NCBI RefSeq assembly: GCF_040954645.1
Contig: NC_092810.1
Coordinates: 15,508,877-15,572,876 of the forward strand
DNA: 64,000 bases
DNA from: Diabrotica undecimpunctata
Taxonomy: Eukaryota; Arthropoda; Insecta; Coleoptera; Chrysomelidae
Reading direction: 5' to 3'
The notes beneath the pieces are model-generated. The model was given only the letters and a program-made list of their open reading frames with translations, made no database searches and was not told the DNA's origin. How positions within the stretch are numbered: position 1 is the stretch's first letter; each line of letters begins with the position of its first letter. The position numbers were made by a program, and so were the translations under genes. Below are positions 1 to 12,229 of this stretch, piece by piece.

Positions 1-320
1 TACAACGCATTTACCGAGGGATAGCTATATAGGCGCCACTATGAAACGGTTTTCTGTCTTCTTCTTTAAATTCCATTTTCTATCGAAGGTTGGAACTCAT
101 CATGGTAATGTGTTAAGCTGTTGACTGCCGATCTAAATATTTCTACAATACTTCATTCAAACCATTCTCTCAAGCCCTCATTCTTAAGCCACGATATTCT
201 TCCTTCCTCTATTATTAATTAGTAATTATTAATAATTATTAATTAGTGCAATAATGAGTATTTTTGCCCTCTCATAACATGGCCTAAGTACGCAAGTATT
301 CTACTTTTGATAGTTAATAT

Positions 321-547
321 TATTTCAGCTAAAATTTCAGCCAAATAGAGCTAATCAAGAAGAACGTGGAGATAAGTATTACAGGAGATATTAACGGCAG
401 AACCGGAAGGAAAGAAAACGATAAAGTAGTGGGGAAATTTGGAGAGGATGAACAAAACGATAAAGGAGAACATCTCATTGAATTAAGCGAACTAAACAAC
501 CTAAAAATCGGCAACGGATTCTTCAGACATAAAAATATTCATAAATA
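321..547 (+). pseudogene. LINE endonuclease fragment (RTE-like)
   Basis: A short open stretch carries the C-terminal part of an apurinic-type (APE) endonuclease of a non-LTR retrotransposon: ITGDINGRTG, then a KFGEDEQNDKGEHLIELS-type run and a FFRHKNIHKY segment. These match the GDFN...G.FG.GERN.NG..LIEF order of RTE-like LINEs. The frame stops exactly where the next element inserts (TA at 546-547). The LINE does not resume on the other side, which is (TA)n. It lacks the rest of the endonuclease and all of the reverse transcriptase, so it is dead. Confidence 0.7.
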
Positions 548-3201
548 CAGGGTGTCATGAGGAACTTTACATACTTCTACCATATGTAGAGTCCCTCAGG
601 TAGCATATCATGTGGCCACTAAAAAATGTCAACTCCTCCTCTTTATTAATTAACAGGGTGATTTGTGTAATTGACCATTTATTTCATTTTACTGTAGTGT
701 TTATACGGCTCATTTGATTTTTTTAATTTTTGCATGATACAGTACACTACTATCAAGCATTCGACTCCTATTAGCTAAACTAAAAAATTCCAGGACTGGC
801 TTTGGAAAAATTAATTTAGGGATTCGTATTAAATATTACACCCTGTATATTTTTTTCAAATGCAATAAGTGATTTTCAAACTACATAAATAGCCAATAAA
901 ACCGACATATGCGACAATGTTGTCGCACTTTTATTAAATTTTTAGTGAACGATCAAATCTTACCAAAAATAGAACAACCATAATGAAGTATCAAATTATA
1001 AGGTATTAATTTAAACAAATGTTATAAATTTCAAACATTTTAATTAAAATAAGTTCCTACAACATAATCTAATAAGTAGAAAATTAACATCTTTACTGTC
1101 ACTGTATTATCACTACGATAGAATCAATTATTTTTCAATTTTAAATTTTTACTCAGATCGTATTGGGGCAATATTTTCGATAAATAATAAATTAAATTGA
1201 TTAAAAAGTCAAACCTCTTGTATGTGTTAGTTTTTGTTGATTGTAAATGATTAAAATTTTATGTCAAATAATAATACATTGCATCAACTGTACTAAATAA
1301 AAATAAATCTAAAAAAGTTTAAAATAAAGGTTGGCGTTGATCGTTTCACGTTTCTTGATATTTTATACCCATTGTCATTATTGTCATTATCAATTGTTAT
1401 TTATGTGTACAAGAATACATATTTCTTCTGTCATATCTACGTTAAGTACATTGTGTTAGTTTTGGTAGAGCTTTTGTTACTTTTGTTCAAAATGCCACAT
1501 CAGTTTTCGACCACAGAATATGCAGACATAATATTTGTTTATGGATTCTGTAATGGGAATGGTAGGGCTGCTAGTAGAGAATATCGCAGGAGATTTCCTA
1601 ATCGTCGAACTCCCAGTCATCCAACATTTGGGTCAGTTTTTAATTATTTGCGAGAAAATGGCACTTTTCCTAGTGGAACAACAGAGCGACATGTAGATGA
1701 AGCGCAGGAAGATGACATTATGGACGCCGTTACTATGAACCCTACAATAAGCACTAGACAAGTAAGTCGAGAACTCAATGTTACTCAATCAAAAGTAAGT
1801 AGAGTCTTACAAAAAAATAATCTATACCCATATCACATTCAAATGGTTTAGCGACTACATGTTGGAGATGAGATCGATTGGTTGGAATTTTGTAGATGGA
1901 TTAACAATAATCGACCAACGCTATACAGGACACTATTTACAGATGAAGCCCAATTTACCAGAGACGGGATAAATAATTCACGAAATTCACATGTGTGGGC
2001 AGAAGAAAATCCCCATGCTATTCGAGAACGTCGTTCTCAGTTAAGGTTCTCGGTTAACGTGTGGATTGGTGTCATAAATAACCAATTAGTAGGTCCTCAC
2101 TTTATTGATGGTACTTTAACAGGGCAGGTCTATTTGAACTTTCTACAAAATATTTTGCCGAATTTGCTTGCCAACGCGAACGTTGCTATCCGAGGGATGT
2201 ATTTTCAGCATGATGGGGCACCCCCACACTTTTTACTGGCAGTGAGACAACATCTCGATAATGTTTATGGCAACAGGTGGATAGGACGTGCAGGTCCTAT
2301 TTCGTGGCCTTCAAGATCCCCTGATTTCAATCCCGTTGATTACCATATTTGGAGACGATTGAAGCAACTAGTTTACGCAGTGAATATTAATAACCGACAA
2401 CAATTAATTGATAGAATTATACATTGTTGTAATACTATTAGAAACGATCCCCAGAGTATCCGTAATTCAATACGTCAATTAACAATTCGGCAACAAAAAT
2501 GTGTACAGGCTGCAGGGTTCCATTTCGAAAATCTATTTTGAATTATTTTTATTTTGTTACCATTATTGTATTTTCCAGTTCTAATTTATGAGTTTATCAT
2601 AACTATGTACATATTTTTAGTTTTTTTTTTTTAAATTGTTTTTGTTATTGTTAGTAGTTACTGTTTTTTGTTGTGCAGTGACTCAGTTTATCATTTCAAT
2701 TAAAATGTTTGAAATTTATAACATTTTTTTAAATTAATTACCTTATAATTTAATACCTCATTATGGTTGTTCTATTTTTGGTAAATTTGATCGTTCACTA
2801 AAAATTTAATAAAAGTGCGACAACATTGTCGCATATGTCGTTTTAATTGGCTATTTATGTAGTTTGAAAATCACTTATTGCATTTTCAAAAAAAAATTAT
2901 ACAGGGTGTAATATTTAATACGAATCCCTAAATTAATTTTTCCAAAGCCAGTCCTGGAATTTTTTAGTTTAGCTAATACCAGTCGAATGCTTGACAGTAG
3001 TGTACTGTATCATGCAAAAATTAAAAAAATCAAATGAGCCGTATAAACACTACAGTAAAATGAAATAAATGGTCAATTACACAAATCACCCTGTTAATTA
3101 ATAAAGAAGAGGAGTTGACATTTTTTAGTGGCCACATGATATGCTCCCTGAGGGACTCTACATATGGTAGAAGTATGTAAAGTTCCTCATGACTCACCCT
3201 G
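548..3201 (+). mobile_element. Tc1/mariner-superfamily element 1 with ~500-bp TIRs
   Basis: The element starts CAGGGTGTCATGAGG and ends in the inverse, CATGACTCACCCTG, with TA on both sides (546-547 and 3202-3203), the target duplication typical of Tc1/mariner elements. The TIRs are very long: about 548-1050 pairs with 2693-3201 at high identity, with small indels such as the extra AG near the right tip. Shorter copies of the tip motif (CAGGGTG) lie inside the TIR near 654 and, inverted, near 838. The single gene sits between the arms. The transposase has one stop codon, so this copy should not make full-length protein. It landed at the edge of a LINE fragment and a (TA)n tract. Confidence 0.88.
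1492..2541 (+). pseudogene. mariner-type transposase, one nonsense codon
   Basis: Read as one frame of about 349 residues, interrupted only by TAG at 1849-1851. The N-terminal helix-turn-helix resembles the DUF4817 type (FSTTEYADIIFVYGF, RRFPNRR). A second HTH follows (STRQVSRELNVTQSKVSRVL), then the catalytic core: TDEAQF (first Asp), FQHDGAPPH (second Asp) and WPSRSPDFNPVDYHIW (third Asp). All three aspartates remain. There are 36 residues between the second and third Asp. I start at the ATG at 1492 rather than the upstream in-frame ATG at 1372, because homology-like sequence begins at MPHQFS. The reading frame is otherwise undamaged, so this copy is probably young. Confidence 0.85.
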
Positions 3202-3202
3202 T

Positions 3203-3350
<148 letters not shown>

Positions 3351-4035
3351 TCCCAAAAAACGTCAAGTAACTCTTTTTCTTGGATTGCTAGTGTCACCCA
3401 CACTTATTGGTAGTGTTATGTCTTTTCAGACCAAAAAACTTATCAACTATCAACATTCTTAACTCTGTCCTGAATTCGTTTATTCACATCAAGAACAGTT
3501 AAAAAAAGTACAAAATAAAATAGCTTGGCAAGTAAATCTTTCCGTCAAGTGCACTGCATTCCAGCTAAAATACAACCCCAAAAACAGAGAAGAGTTGATT
3601 TTGCCAAACTAAAAATTACACACTTCAACTATTTTGTGCACTAGTGATAAAACTGGGGCAATTTGGGGACAGGAAATCGATGATTTCATGCATGGCTTGA
3701 CACTAATTGCTTGTAAACTGATGCCAGACTACGCAAGAAATTAGTCGAATAATTTGAACCGATTGGAAATAAAAATTACGGAGCTTTAGGTAAAAACGTC
3801 AGTTTCAAATTAATATAAATCATATTTCAAATTAGGTTTAAACCAATTAACTTGTGTAGGGATAAAATAAACTGCCAAAACTATGCAGAGAAACAAGCTT
3901 TTGGGGATGTTTTTGTTTTCTTATGTATTGACACTGTAAGCTTTTTAGTGCTTTAAAAAGATTAAAATAACAATATAGCCAGATTCTCGACCAACGTCGT
4001 TGCCATATTTTTAAAGAGTCCATAATTCGATAAAT
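3351..4035. other. no gene seen
   Basis: AT-rich single-copy-looking sequence. I found no reading frame longer than about 40 codons, no splice-bounded exon and no TE signature. Confidence 0.5.
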
Positions 4036-4176
<141 letters not shown>

Positions 4177-6156
4177 CAGTGTGTAAAAGCCAAATGGAAT
4201 AAATTCATTATTTAGGTTACTGTACATATTTATAAAAAATCCCGAAACACGTCAAATTTAAATTATAACTTGACATTCCTTAACGTGAAAATGCAACCCC
4301 TACCTTCAACCTCCTTAGAATGACAGGTACAACCCCCAATTTTTAAAATAGGAAGTATACGCTTGTGATATATCGTTTGAAAGGTCTTTTCATTCTCCAT
4401 TCAAAAATATTGTCGCTTTCAAATTTATTAAGATTAATTAAGATAAAATAAATTAAAATCATGTGGTTACCTAAATTCGCTAAAATATACTCAAAACTTA
4501 TTTCCCGTTTAGGTCTTGATAATGAGAAAGTGAACAAAAACCATAGCAATGTGGTTTTTAGATGGTAACCATTACAAAACTTTAAAGAATTTCCGTGGCA
4601 ACGTTATTTTAACACGCATTAGTAAATTGTTTTATTTAAGTTGTCAGTATTTTAATTTAAGTAAAAAGTTCGTTCAATTCAATTCTGAAAAATGGTTAGA
4701 TTAACGGAAATGCATAAAATAACAGTTTTACAAATGATTGGTTACGGAGATAACACCCGAACACAACAGGAAGTAAATCGCCTATTTCATGAGAAATTTC
4801 CTAATTTACCGCCTATATCCCAAGGAACAATAAGTAAAATAGAGAAGCAGTTTCGCAAGTTTGGTCATGTAAGGCAGATAAAAAAAGCAGCTGCCAATGC
4901 ACTGAGTGATGAACTCAAATTAGATGTGTTGCTTGAGTTTCAGGAAAATCCACATACATCGAGTAGACAGGCATCCACTACATTCAATGCTAGCCATACA
5001 TCGATAGTAAACATATTAAAAGAAAATAAATTGCATCCCTATAAAATGATACCTACTCAGGAGCTCATGGAAGACGATTTTGATAGGAGAACTTTTTTTT
5101 TGTGAGCAAATGATGGACATGTTGGATAACAATATTATCCAATTAGAAGACGTTATATTTTCTGATGAGTGTAATTTTTTACTTAACGGTCATGCTAATC
5201 GGCAAAATTGCCGCTACTGGGCCACGGAAAATCCTCACTGGATGAGAAAAGAACACACTCAATACCATCAAAAGGTGAATGTTTGGGCAGGGATTCTAGG
5301 AAACAATATCATTGGTCCCTTTTTCATTGAGGGCAACTTGAATGGTAACAATTATTTGGCACTACTATAAAAATGGTGTCAATCCACCGTTGGCAAATTT
5401 ATATCCTGGTCCAGGAAACCCTCAAGTTCCAGCGAATAGGATATGGTTTCAGCAGGATGGAGCACCACCACATTACCAACTTAATGTCTGGCAGTACCTC
5501 TATACAATATTTCCCAATCGGTGGATAGGGAGGCGAGGATCGATTGAATGGCCAGCGCGATCACCTTATCTTACATTATTAGATTTATTTTTATGGGGAT
5601 ATGTGAAGAGCCATGTGTACAAAACTAAACCTTCTAATTTAAATGACTTAAAAGAACGAATAACGCTTGCGATTAGGTCGATCACGCCTGTTATGTTAAA
5701 TAATGTTTGAAGACAGTTTTATTTGAGATTAGAATATTGCCAAGACGTTCGCGGTGAACATTTTGAACATCTACTTCATTAACATTCATAGTTATTTTTC
5801 GTGTTCTACATTTTATTACGTTTTGCATTACATTTTAGTTTTTGATTGTATTGTAGCGAATTTCGGTAACCACATGATTTTAATTTATTTTATCTTAATT
5901 AATCTTAATAAACTTGAAAGCTACAATATTTTTGAATGGAAAATGGAAACACCTTTCAAACGATATATCACAAGCCTATACTTCCTATTTTAAAAATTGG
6001 TTCTACCTGTCATTCTAAGAGGGTTGAAGGTAGGGGTTGCATTTTCACGTTAAAGAATGTCAAGTTATAATTTAAATTTGACGTGTTTCGGGATTTTTTA
6101 TAAATATGTACAGTAACCTAAATAATGAATTTATTCCATTTGGCTTTTACACACCC
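4177..6156 (+). mobile_element. Tc1/mariner-superfamily element 2, copy A
   Basis: The left tip CAGTGTGTAAAAGCC matches the inverted right tip GGCTTTTACACACCC, with TA flanks. The TIRs run about 306 bp (4177-4482 against 5854-6156). The same element recurs at 56801-58530 (copy B), but it is unrelated in TIR sequence to element 1. It contains one transposase gene with several frameshifts. The right TIR abuts a LINE fragment. Confidence 0.88.
4692..5782 (+). pseudogene. mariner-type transposase, copy A (frameshifted)
   Basis: It starts MVRLTEMHKITVLQ and has the same architecture as element 1: a DUF4817-like HTH, a second HTH, then a DDD core. Comparison with copy B shows two single-base insertions. 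One is in a T-run near 5092-5101 (nine T against eight). The other is near 5365-5375. A TGA at about 5708 also replaces an Arg codon near the C-terminus. The first catalytic Asp is present (FSDECNF), as is the second (QQDGAPPH). The third is lost: the WPARSP motif is followed by Tyr instead of Asp. The spacing from the second Asp to that position is 36 residues. Non-functional. Confidence 0.85.
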
Positions 6157-6159
6157 TAT

Positions 6160-6575
6160 ACAAGCAGGTCTGCTTGTTCATTGGCTAATACCTCTATAGA
6201 AAGTTCTAACTCCATCTTTTGCTAGGTCATCCGATATTTCTTCTGCCGATTGGTAACACTTATCTCTTGCTATTTTGACGATACGTGTCTCCTCCATTCT
6301 GCTTATGGAGTTATTCCATTCTTTTTTTTTATTTTTTGTCCATTCATTTATACACTGTACGTTAAATTTTTTTTCTAATATCTTCACTTCTCTTTCGATC
6401 TCTCAGCGTATTTCCAGTAATTCTTCTCAGTAATCTCATCTCTGTCGTTTCCAGTAGCCTTTACGTTGTGCCTGTATCGGGTCTTGTTTCTAAGGCAAAT
6501 GTCAATATTGGTCTTACAACGGCTTTATAAATTTTTGATTTCATCTCAGTGTTAATGTGTCGTGTTTCGACATGT
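6160..6575 (-). pseudogene. LINE reverse transcriptase C-terminal end
   Basis: Minus-strand frames read KSKIYKAVVRPILTFALETR, then a LLRRITGNTLRDRKR-type stretch, then NEWTKNKKKEWNNSISRM and RIVKIARD. This is the post-polymerase tail of an RTE-like LINE. At least one frameshift and one stop separate the parts. Only the 3' end survives, as usual for 5'-truncated LINE copies. Confidence 0.65.
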
Positions 6576-6577
6576 TT

Positions 6578-7150
6578 CCCTATTCGAAAACAGAGCCAAG
6601 GAAGTTGGTCTGAAGGTCAACGAGGACAAGACCAAGTACATGGTGGTTATGAAGAACCAACCCAAGACCAAGGGTTAGACAAAACGTAACAATCGATGAA
6701 TACAACTTTGAAGTCGTCAAAGAATTTAAGTACCTGGGAGCGATCATAACATCTGAAAATAAATATGAAAAGGACGTGACAGCCAGGATCACTGCAGGAA
6801 ACAGGGCTTATTACTCAATAATGACCGTACTTAAATCAAAAATACTTTCAATACCAGCAAAAATAAGAGTGTATAAGACAATAATTCTTCCCACAATAAC
6901 GAATGCTAGCGAGACATGGACTCTGAACCAGCGGGAAACGACAAAAATACTGGTACTGGAAAGAAATATACTGCGGACTATATATGGGCTTTGCAAAGAA
7001 GAGACAACAGCAAAATGGAGAAGAAGACACAATGATGAACTCCAGACAGTATATGTAGATGAAAACATAGTACGCTACATTAAAGCAAACCGAACAAGAT
7101 GGGCGGGCAACGTACTAAGATCGAGTGATGAAAGACTCCTGAACACTACA
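6578..7150 (+). pseudogene. LINE reverse transcriptase, thumb and C-terminal region
   Basis: It begins after the catalytic box (AKEVGLKVNEDKTKYM). It continues through FKYLGAIITSENKYEKDV, the YKTIILPTITNASETWTL block and IRYIKANRTRWAGNVLR. This order is diagnostic for RTE/Jockey-type LINEs. The frame is open from about 6776 to 7150 but shifts near 6680. Both ends are missing, and the flanking pieces on either side are on the opposite strand, so this is a nested LINE graveyard. Confidence 0.7.
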
Positions 7151-7505
7151 TTGTCTTGTCTTAATTGGGATGTTATAAACCTTTCTAGTTTCCTTTTTGC
7201 CCTTTAGTAATTAAAGCTCTTTCATTATTTGAGTTTCCGAGATCCGCTTTTTCTTCGATGCATGCGTTTTTTCTACTTCCTGAGTTCATTGTAGTATATA
7301 TGTTTCCTATCCTTTGTTTTTGTTGCATACGTATATACGCATAACTTTTTTTAGTGTTATCTTCACATTCATCATCGAAGCAACTGTTGCGTGGAGAAGG
7401 TTATTCTGATCATAGGACGTGATCTACTGCTTCCTTAATTGTTCTTCTACATATATCACATTGCTCGCCAGCTGTTAAATTATCATCTATTATGTTTTAT
7501 TTTCA
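7150..7505 (-). pseudogene. probable LINE linker fragment
   Basis: Minus-strand translation gives a FDDECEDNTKKSYAYIRMQQK-like stretch followed by a basic region. This resembles the linker between endonuclease and polymerase in RTE-like LINEs (WFDEEC...K..AY..MLQR). Stops interrupt it. Assignment rests on this short motif only. Confidence 0.4.
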
Positions 7506-7519
7506 AAGTAAGTTTAATA

Positions 7520-7765
7520 CCTTTTCAGTGTATGGGGCTTTCAGTGTATGGGTACACGTCGGCTCATGCTGTCTATGAGGTTGCTAATATCATGTTGCTG
7601 GATGTTTTTTCATTCCTCTTCTAGTGAAGTTCGTTAATTGAGGCTGATACAACGTCTCTACCTCTAATATTTCTACCAAGTATGTTCCAAACGTGCTTCA
7701 TTGGGTTCAGATCTGGCGGACACGCTGGCCAGTTAATCCTCGAACCCTCGATAAATATCAATTCA
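7520..7765 (-). pseudogene. Tc1-type transposase C-terminal fragment
   Basis: Minus-strand translation reads NWPACPPDLNPMKHVWNIL, then GRNIRGRDVVSASINELH, then an ISNLIDSMSRRV stretch. This is the third catalytic box (PDLNP) and the tail of a Tc1-like DDE transposase. A conserved Trp position reads as a stop. Only the last 80 or so codons remain. A Tc1-type N-terminal scrap occurs at 59499; I cannot tell whether it is the same family. Confidence 0.7.
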
Positions 7766-8574
7766 GTGTGCGCCGGGGATATGTCCCGGGCGAACTAAGA
7801 ACCATGATCAATCATAGGTAAACAAAATGCCAGTGTCAAGTATCAATATGACATAATGATAGCAGTCACCAAAGGCACCTCGTCATATTACAAAATAACT
7901 CCAAAATAATCATAATTAAAAAGGTCCTAAATTGTGGGTGGCAAATTCATTTGGCTCTAAAAAATGAACCAAGGTATATTTTAAGATAAAACAAAAAACA
8001 TAATACTTAAAAAACATAATTGCAATCGAAAAATAAGGTTCTGCAAAAATTGGCAAACGGAATTATTCCACGGGATGTTTTAAAGTTAGGATAATAAAAC
8101 CACATTTTATTTACCCCGTACAATAAGTCAAACATAAAATTTTATCAAAAAACGGACTATACCAAATTATAATTTCTAAATTTATACACAGTGTGCTAAA
8201 AAAATCATTAAAATAGGGCTAAAAATAAAAAAATTTAAATACTTTAAATTTGACCAAAATTTTTTCCGTTGCGTTTTTTGCATCTGAGTATATATCAATA
8301 AAAATACTTACCGCTTCGGAAACTTATTGCCTCAGTATAGACACAGGTTCTAGCTCATAATATAAACTATCGCACAATTATCGTACGCCACATATGTTCA
8401 TAACATGCATTCAACCAATATTGTTATGAAATGCACACGCTTATTTGTAAATATTGATTTACTATCATCACCAAATACTCATCAAACAAAATTTTGTATT
8501 ACCAAATAAGTTTGCATTACAGTTAATCTTCAATGTACATTGTCTTGCCCGTATTTGTCTCAAAAACGAAATAA

Positions 8575-8575
<1 letters not shown>
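7766..8575. other. no gene seen
   Basis: AT-rich sequence without a supported exon, RNA gene or TE protein motif. Confidence 0.5.

Positions 8576-8640
<65 letters not shown>
8576..8640. repeat. (TA)n microsatellite
   Basis: About 60 bp of TA repeats, followed by a short TACATG-rich tail. Confidence 0.95.
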
Positions 8641-8645
<5 letters not shown>

Positions 8646-9590
8646 CATGTACATACGTGTTCATATTACGTAGTGCCAAATAAAACAAGATAATCTTTTG
8701 AACAAAATCTATATTTGCTTAATTTGTGTAAATATTTGAATTTATAGTTTCAATTTTAATATATTAGAATAATAGTTCCGATGTGTACCGATGGTGTTTT
8801 TAAGAAAGCATCCTAATCTACATATTAACTGTGCTCCATAAAAGTTTAGCTCTGCCTGTATAGTTCTGATACTGATAGTTGTATATTTATTTAAATTTGA
8901 TTGCTACAGCTACCACTGAATACACTGTTTTTAGCATCTAAAAAATAAAATATCTACAATTTCATTTCTCCGATTATGCTTACATTATATTTATGTCTAA
9001 AACACAAAATCCAATATTCTCAGAAAGAAAACATAAGAAAAATTGTTCTGAAGCTATTTTCTTGTGGCATTTTAAAGTAATTACTATTTAAATGGGAATA
9101 AGCCACAATTAAAGGTTAAAGTACGTTTATTGACGTTTCAATTTCCATTTCGGAAAACGTTCTCAAAATACACTTTAATTGTAGCTTGTTCCCATTTAAA
9201 TAGTAATTAATAGGAACAATGTTCACGTGTGATTTGTTTGCAGGCATTTTGGTTTGTTTAAAACATCCATATATTTAAAATGCAATATTTTCGTTCAAGA
9301 GAATTATAAAAACTTAAAACTTGCGTGTATATAGACCATGATCTAAATATTTGAATGACTTCATATTGCATTAAATTCTTCTTATTTCGCCCTTTTTCTT
9401 TCTTTTAAAAGTGGCAATTGTAGCTTTGGAAACTGCTACACGAAAGATTTCTGCGGATAATCAGTCATATCATCCCCTCAAATCTCTGAGTCATGAGTAC
9501 TGGCGTCTTCCCAAGTGATTTTTGCCCTATACTTTACCTTTCAATATGATTTGGAGTAATTTATATTTTTTACCTCTTAACAAGAATATA
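8641..9590. other. non-coding, includes an interspersed hairpin repeat
   Basis: No coding signal. The only structure I see is the inverted repeat at 9079-9208, described separately. Confidence 0.5.
9046..9210. repeat. interspersed repeat with 36-bp inverted arms
   Basis: Arms at 9079-9114 and 9173-9208 are inverted copies of each other (AATTACTATTTAAATGGGAA in the left arm). The loop holds TTGACGTTTCAATTTC and CGGAAAACGTTCTCAAAATA. The outer part (TTGTTCTGAAGCTATTTTCT) recurs at 33955-34025, and the loop motif recurs inverted and diverged near 52630-52680. It is therefore a dispersed repeat family of unknown type, perhaps non-autonomous. Confidence 0.6.
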
Positions 9591-10777
9591 AGGAACAAGA
9601 AGAAGAGGAACAATCTGGCTTTAGAGCGGGAAGGAGCTGCACCGATAATGTGTTTGTTTTGAAACAAATAATAGAAAAAAGATCAAGTACCAATCAAGAA
9701 ACCCACCTTATGTTTATAGACCTTCAGAAGGCCTATGATACTGTACCCGCTAAAAAGCTATGGAAAGTTTTGCAGGAAACAAACATTAACCACACAGTAA
9801 TTAACGCCCTTAAACAGCTTTATGAAGGATCAACGTCGGGAATAAAAATTGGAAATAGACTTTCAAAAAAATTTCCTGTAAACAAGGGACTCCGGCAGGG
9901 GTGTTGCATATCCCCCACATTGTTTAAAATCTACGTGGCGAAAGCACTGTATCAGTGGAAAAGAAAGTGCAGAGGAATGGGCATTGACCTGGGAGAAACT
10001 TGCCTATATACCCTACAGTTTGCAGACGATCAAGTCCTTATAGCCAACGATAAAGAAGACCTGACATATATGGCCAGAAAACTACAGGAAGAATATAAGA
10101 AGTGGGGTTTAGAACTCAATACACAAAAAACAAAATATCTCCCAATAGGCGCAGAACTATCCAACATTCAGATGGACACAACCGGAATTGCATTCTGCAC
10201 TGAATATACCTACCTAGGAATTGATTTCGACACCACAGGCACAGACAATAGGGAAATTAGAAAACGAATAACCCAGGCCCGTAGAACAATTGGATGCCTT
10301 AACGGAGTTCTTTAGAGCTCAGAAATTGGTAAAAGACGAAAATACAATATATATGAATCTCTCATAAAAACCAGCTTAACCTATGGTACAGAGACATGGA
10401 GACTAACAGAAAGCAATAAAAGAAAACTCGAAGCAACAGAAATGGATGTATTTAGACGATCACTTCGAATATCTAGAGCAGACAGAATGAGAAACGATGA
10501 AATAAGAAATCGGATGGGGGTAGATGGATCACTGGCAACAGACATAGAAAGGAAACAACTTATATGGTATGGCCATGTTCAAAGAATGCCAGAAACAAGA
10601 CTACCAAAAATCGCCATGAAATGGATACCACCAAATCGTAAGAAACGAGGAAGACCAAAAAGAACATGGAAGGAGGGAATAACAAAGGCCATGAGCTCCC
10701 GAGACTTGACCGAAGAACAATGGAATGATAGAAATTCGTGGAAATTAGGCATCGGACAACGACGCAAGACGTTTTGA
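9590..10777 (+). pseudogene. RTE-like LINE reverse transcriptase, 5'-truncated
   Basis: It carries the reverse transcriptase boxes in order: GFRAGRSCTDNVFV, FIDLQKAYDTV, GLRQGCCISPTLF, and the catalytic FADD (LQFADDQVLIAND). The thumb and C-terminal block follow: YLGIDFDTTG, SLTYGTETWRL, IWYGHVQRMPE, RGRPKRTWKEGI. One TAG at about 10313-10315 and a frame change near 10316-10441 break it. The endonuclease is absent. The C-terminus runs to TTTTGAAACCGA, directly followed by (TA)n. The LINE at 54700-55465 shares the ADDQV...K..L..E motif order and is probably a relative. Confidence 0.85.
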
Positions 10778-10778
10778 A

Positions 10779-10782
<4 letters not shown>

Positions 10783-10857
<75 letters not shown>
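10783..10857. repeat. (TA)n tract at the LINE 3' end
   Basis: Pure TA repeat starting within 10 bp of the LINE stop codon. It may have grown from the LINE tail or been the insertion target. Confidence 0.95.
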
Positions 10858-10858
<1 letters not shown>

Positions 10859-12029
10859 AAAAAGTTAGAATTTTATTTTTATTTATAATAAATGTTGTAA
10901 TTTTTAAAATCTATGGTTCGTTGTTTAATTTAATATATACCTCAGCTAGCTCAATTATGTGTTCTAAGCAATCTGTCACTGTGTGACGTCGACTCTGTAG
11001 TCTCCTGGTAGAGTTCAAAAAGAAATTAAACCAAAATTTACTTTAGACCTTTGATAAATTAACCCAAATGAAGCACGTTATTTATTAATATTGAACAAAT
11101 TTAATATAAACAATAAAATTCGTCTGCAACTTGGGTTGCCTTTAAAAATTTACAAAAATAGGAATCGTATAAATCTTAATGTGGTTTAGAGTCGTGACAA
11201 TAAAAATTTATTACAAAATGTGGAGACTCTATACAAGTACCTAAAAACTAAATAAATATTGCAACTTTATAAAGTGTTTAAATGAACTATAAAGAAAAGA
11301 AAATGAACACTTTATTCCGCTGACTTTTAACTTGCATTCAAATATAATCAAAATTTCAAATGATCCCCAAAATTATTATCCAACCTTACTTTAAAACAGT
11401 TCTGATTTATTTAAAGAAAACTAACTACTCGCAAAATAATTGGTGAAACTGGAATATCAATCCTCTCTTCGGAAGTTAAGGTACGTACTATTCTATTTTT
11501 AATTTAATGATCATTAATATTTTCAATTTTTTTAAGGCCTATCGCAATTATGTTAATTCATGAATTTTAATTTTCTCAATTTAAATGACATTTCTGTACT
11601 CCAATAATAATTTATAAGTTAAATTGTTTCTCTTACTCTCTGGAACAAATTCTGGATATCTCTGCTGTGGAAACTGTGGAAAAACTAAAATTCTCTTTAG
11701 ACGAGTTAAAAAATCACTCCCGACCTATTCCACAATTTCAGGACTCTCCTTTCAAAATTTCTTGTCGGCCTTAAGAATTCTTCTTTTTTTGTTCTTTTTA
11801 AGGTTTAGACGATTCACCTATACACTAGGCAACTATACTATTCAGAAATTATTAACACTATACCAGGTAAGTCAAAATTAATTTATTTAACAATTTACTA
11901 ATCTTTTTCTCTCTTTTATTTCAGAGTCGAACCCACATTGTGATGGCTTCATGAAATTCATGAACAACAAACTCATATAAAAATCCATTTAAGTTGTATC
12001 CTTTTTAACATATTGAAATCATTTCAATA

Positions 12030-12030
<1 letters not shown>
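10858..12030. other. no confirmed gene
   Basis: A short open frame near 11631-11775 (plus strand) reads like LDISAVETVEKLKFSLDEL. Splice-like signals occur (donor CAGGTAAGT near 11867, acceptor TTATTTCAG near 11925). I cannot join them into a gene or recognise the peptide. Confidence 0.35.

Positions 12031-12108
<78 letters not shown>
12030..12108. repeat. (TA)n microsatellite
   Basis: TA repeat of about 75 bp just upstream of the I-group LINE. Confidence 0.95.
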
Positions 12109-12110
<2 letters not shown>

Positions 12111-12229
12111 CTTAACACATGACCCAACAGTATTATTCGAACTTCCGAAGCGATAGGTCGACAATAATAAGCGCCCAGTGTCTTTTTCTACTAATTAACT
12201 CGATTTTAAATTAGTACAGGTGACTCACC

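Noticed and set aside
11624..11940. Possible host exons with GTAAGT and TTTCAG signals
   Set aside because: The signals do not join frames in phase and the peptide is unrecognised.
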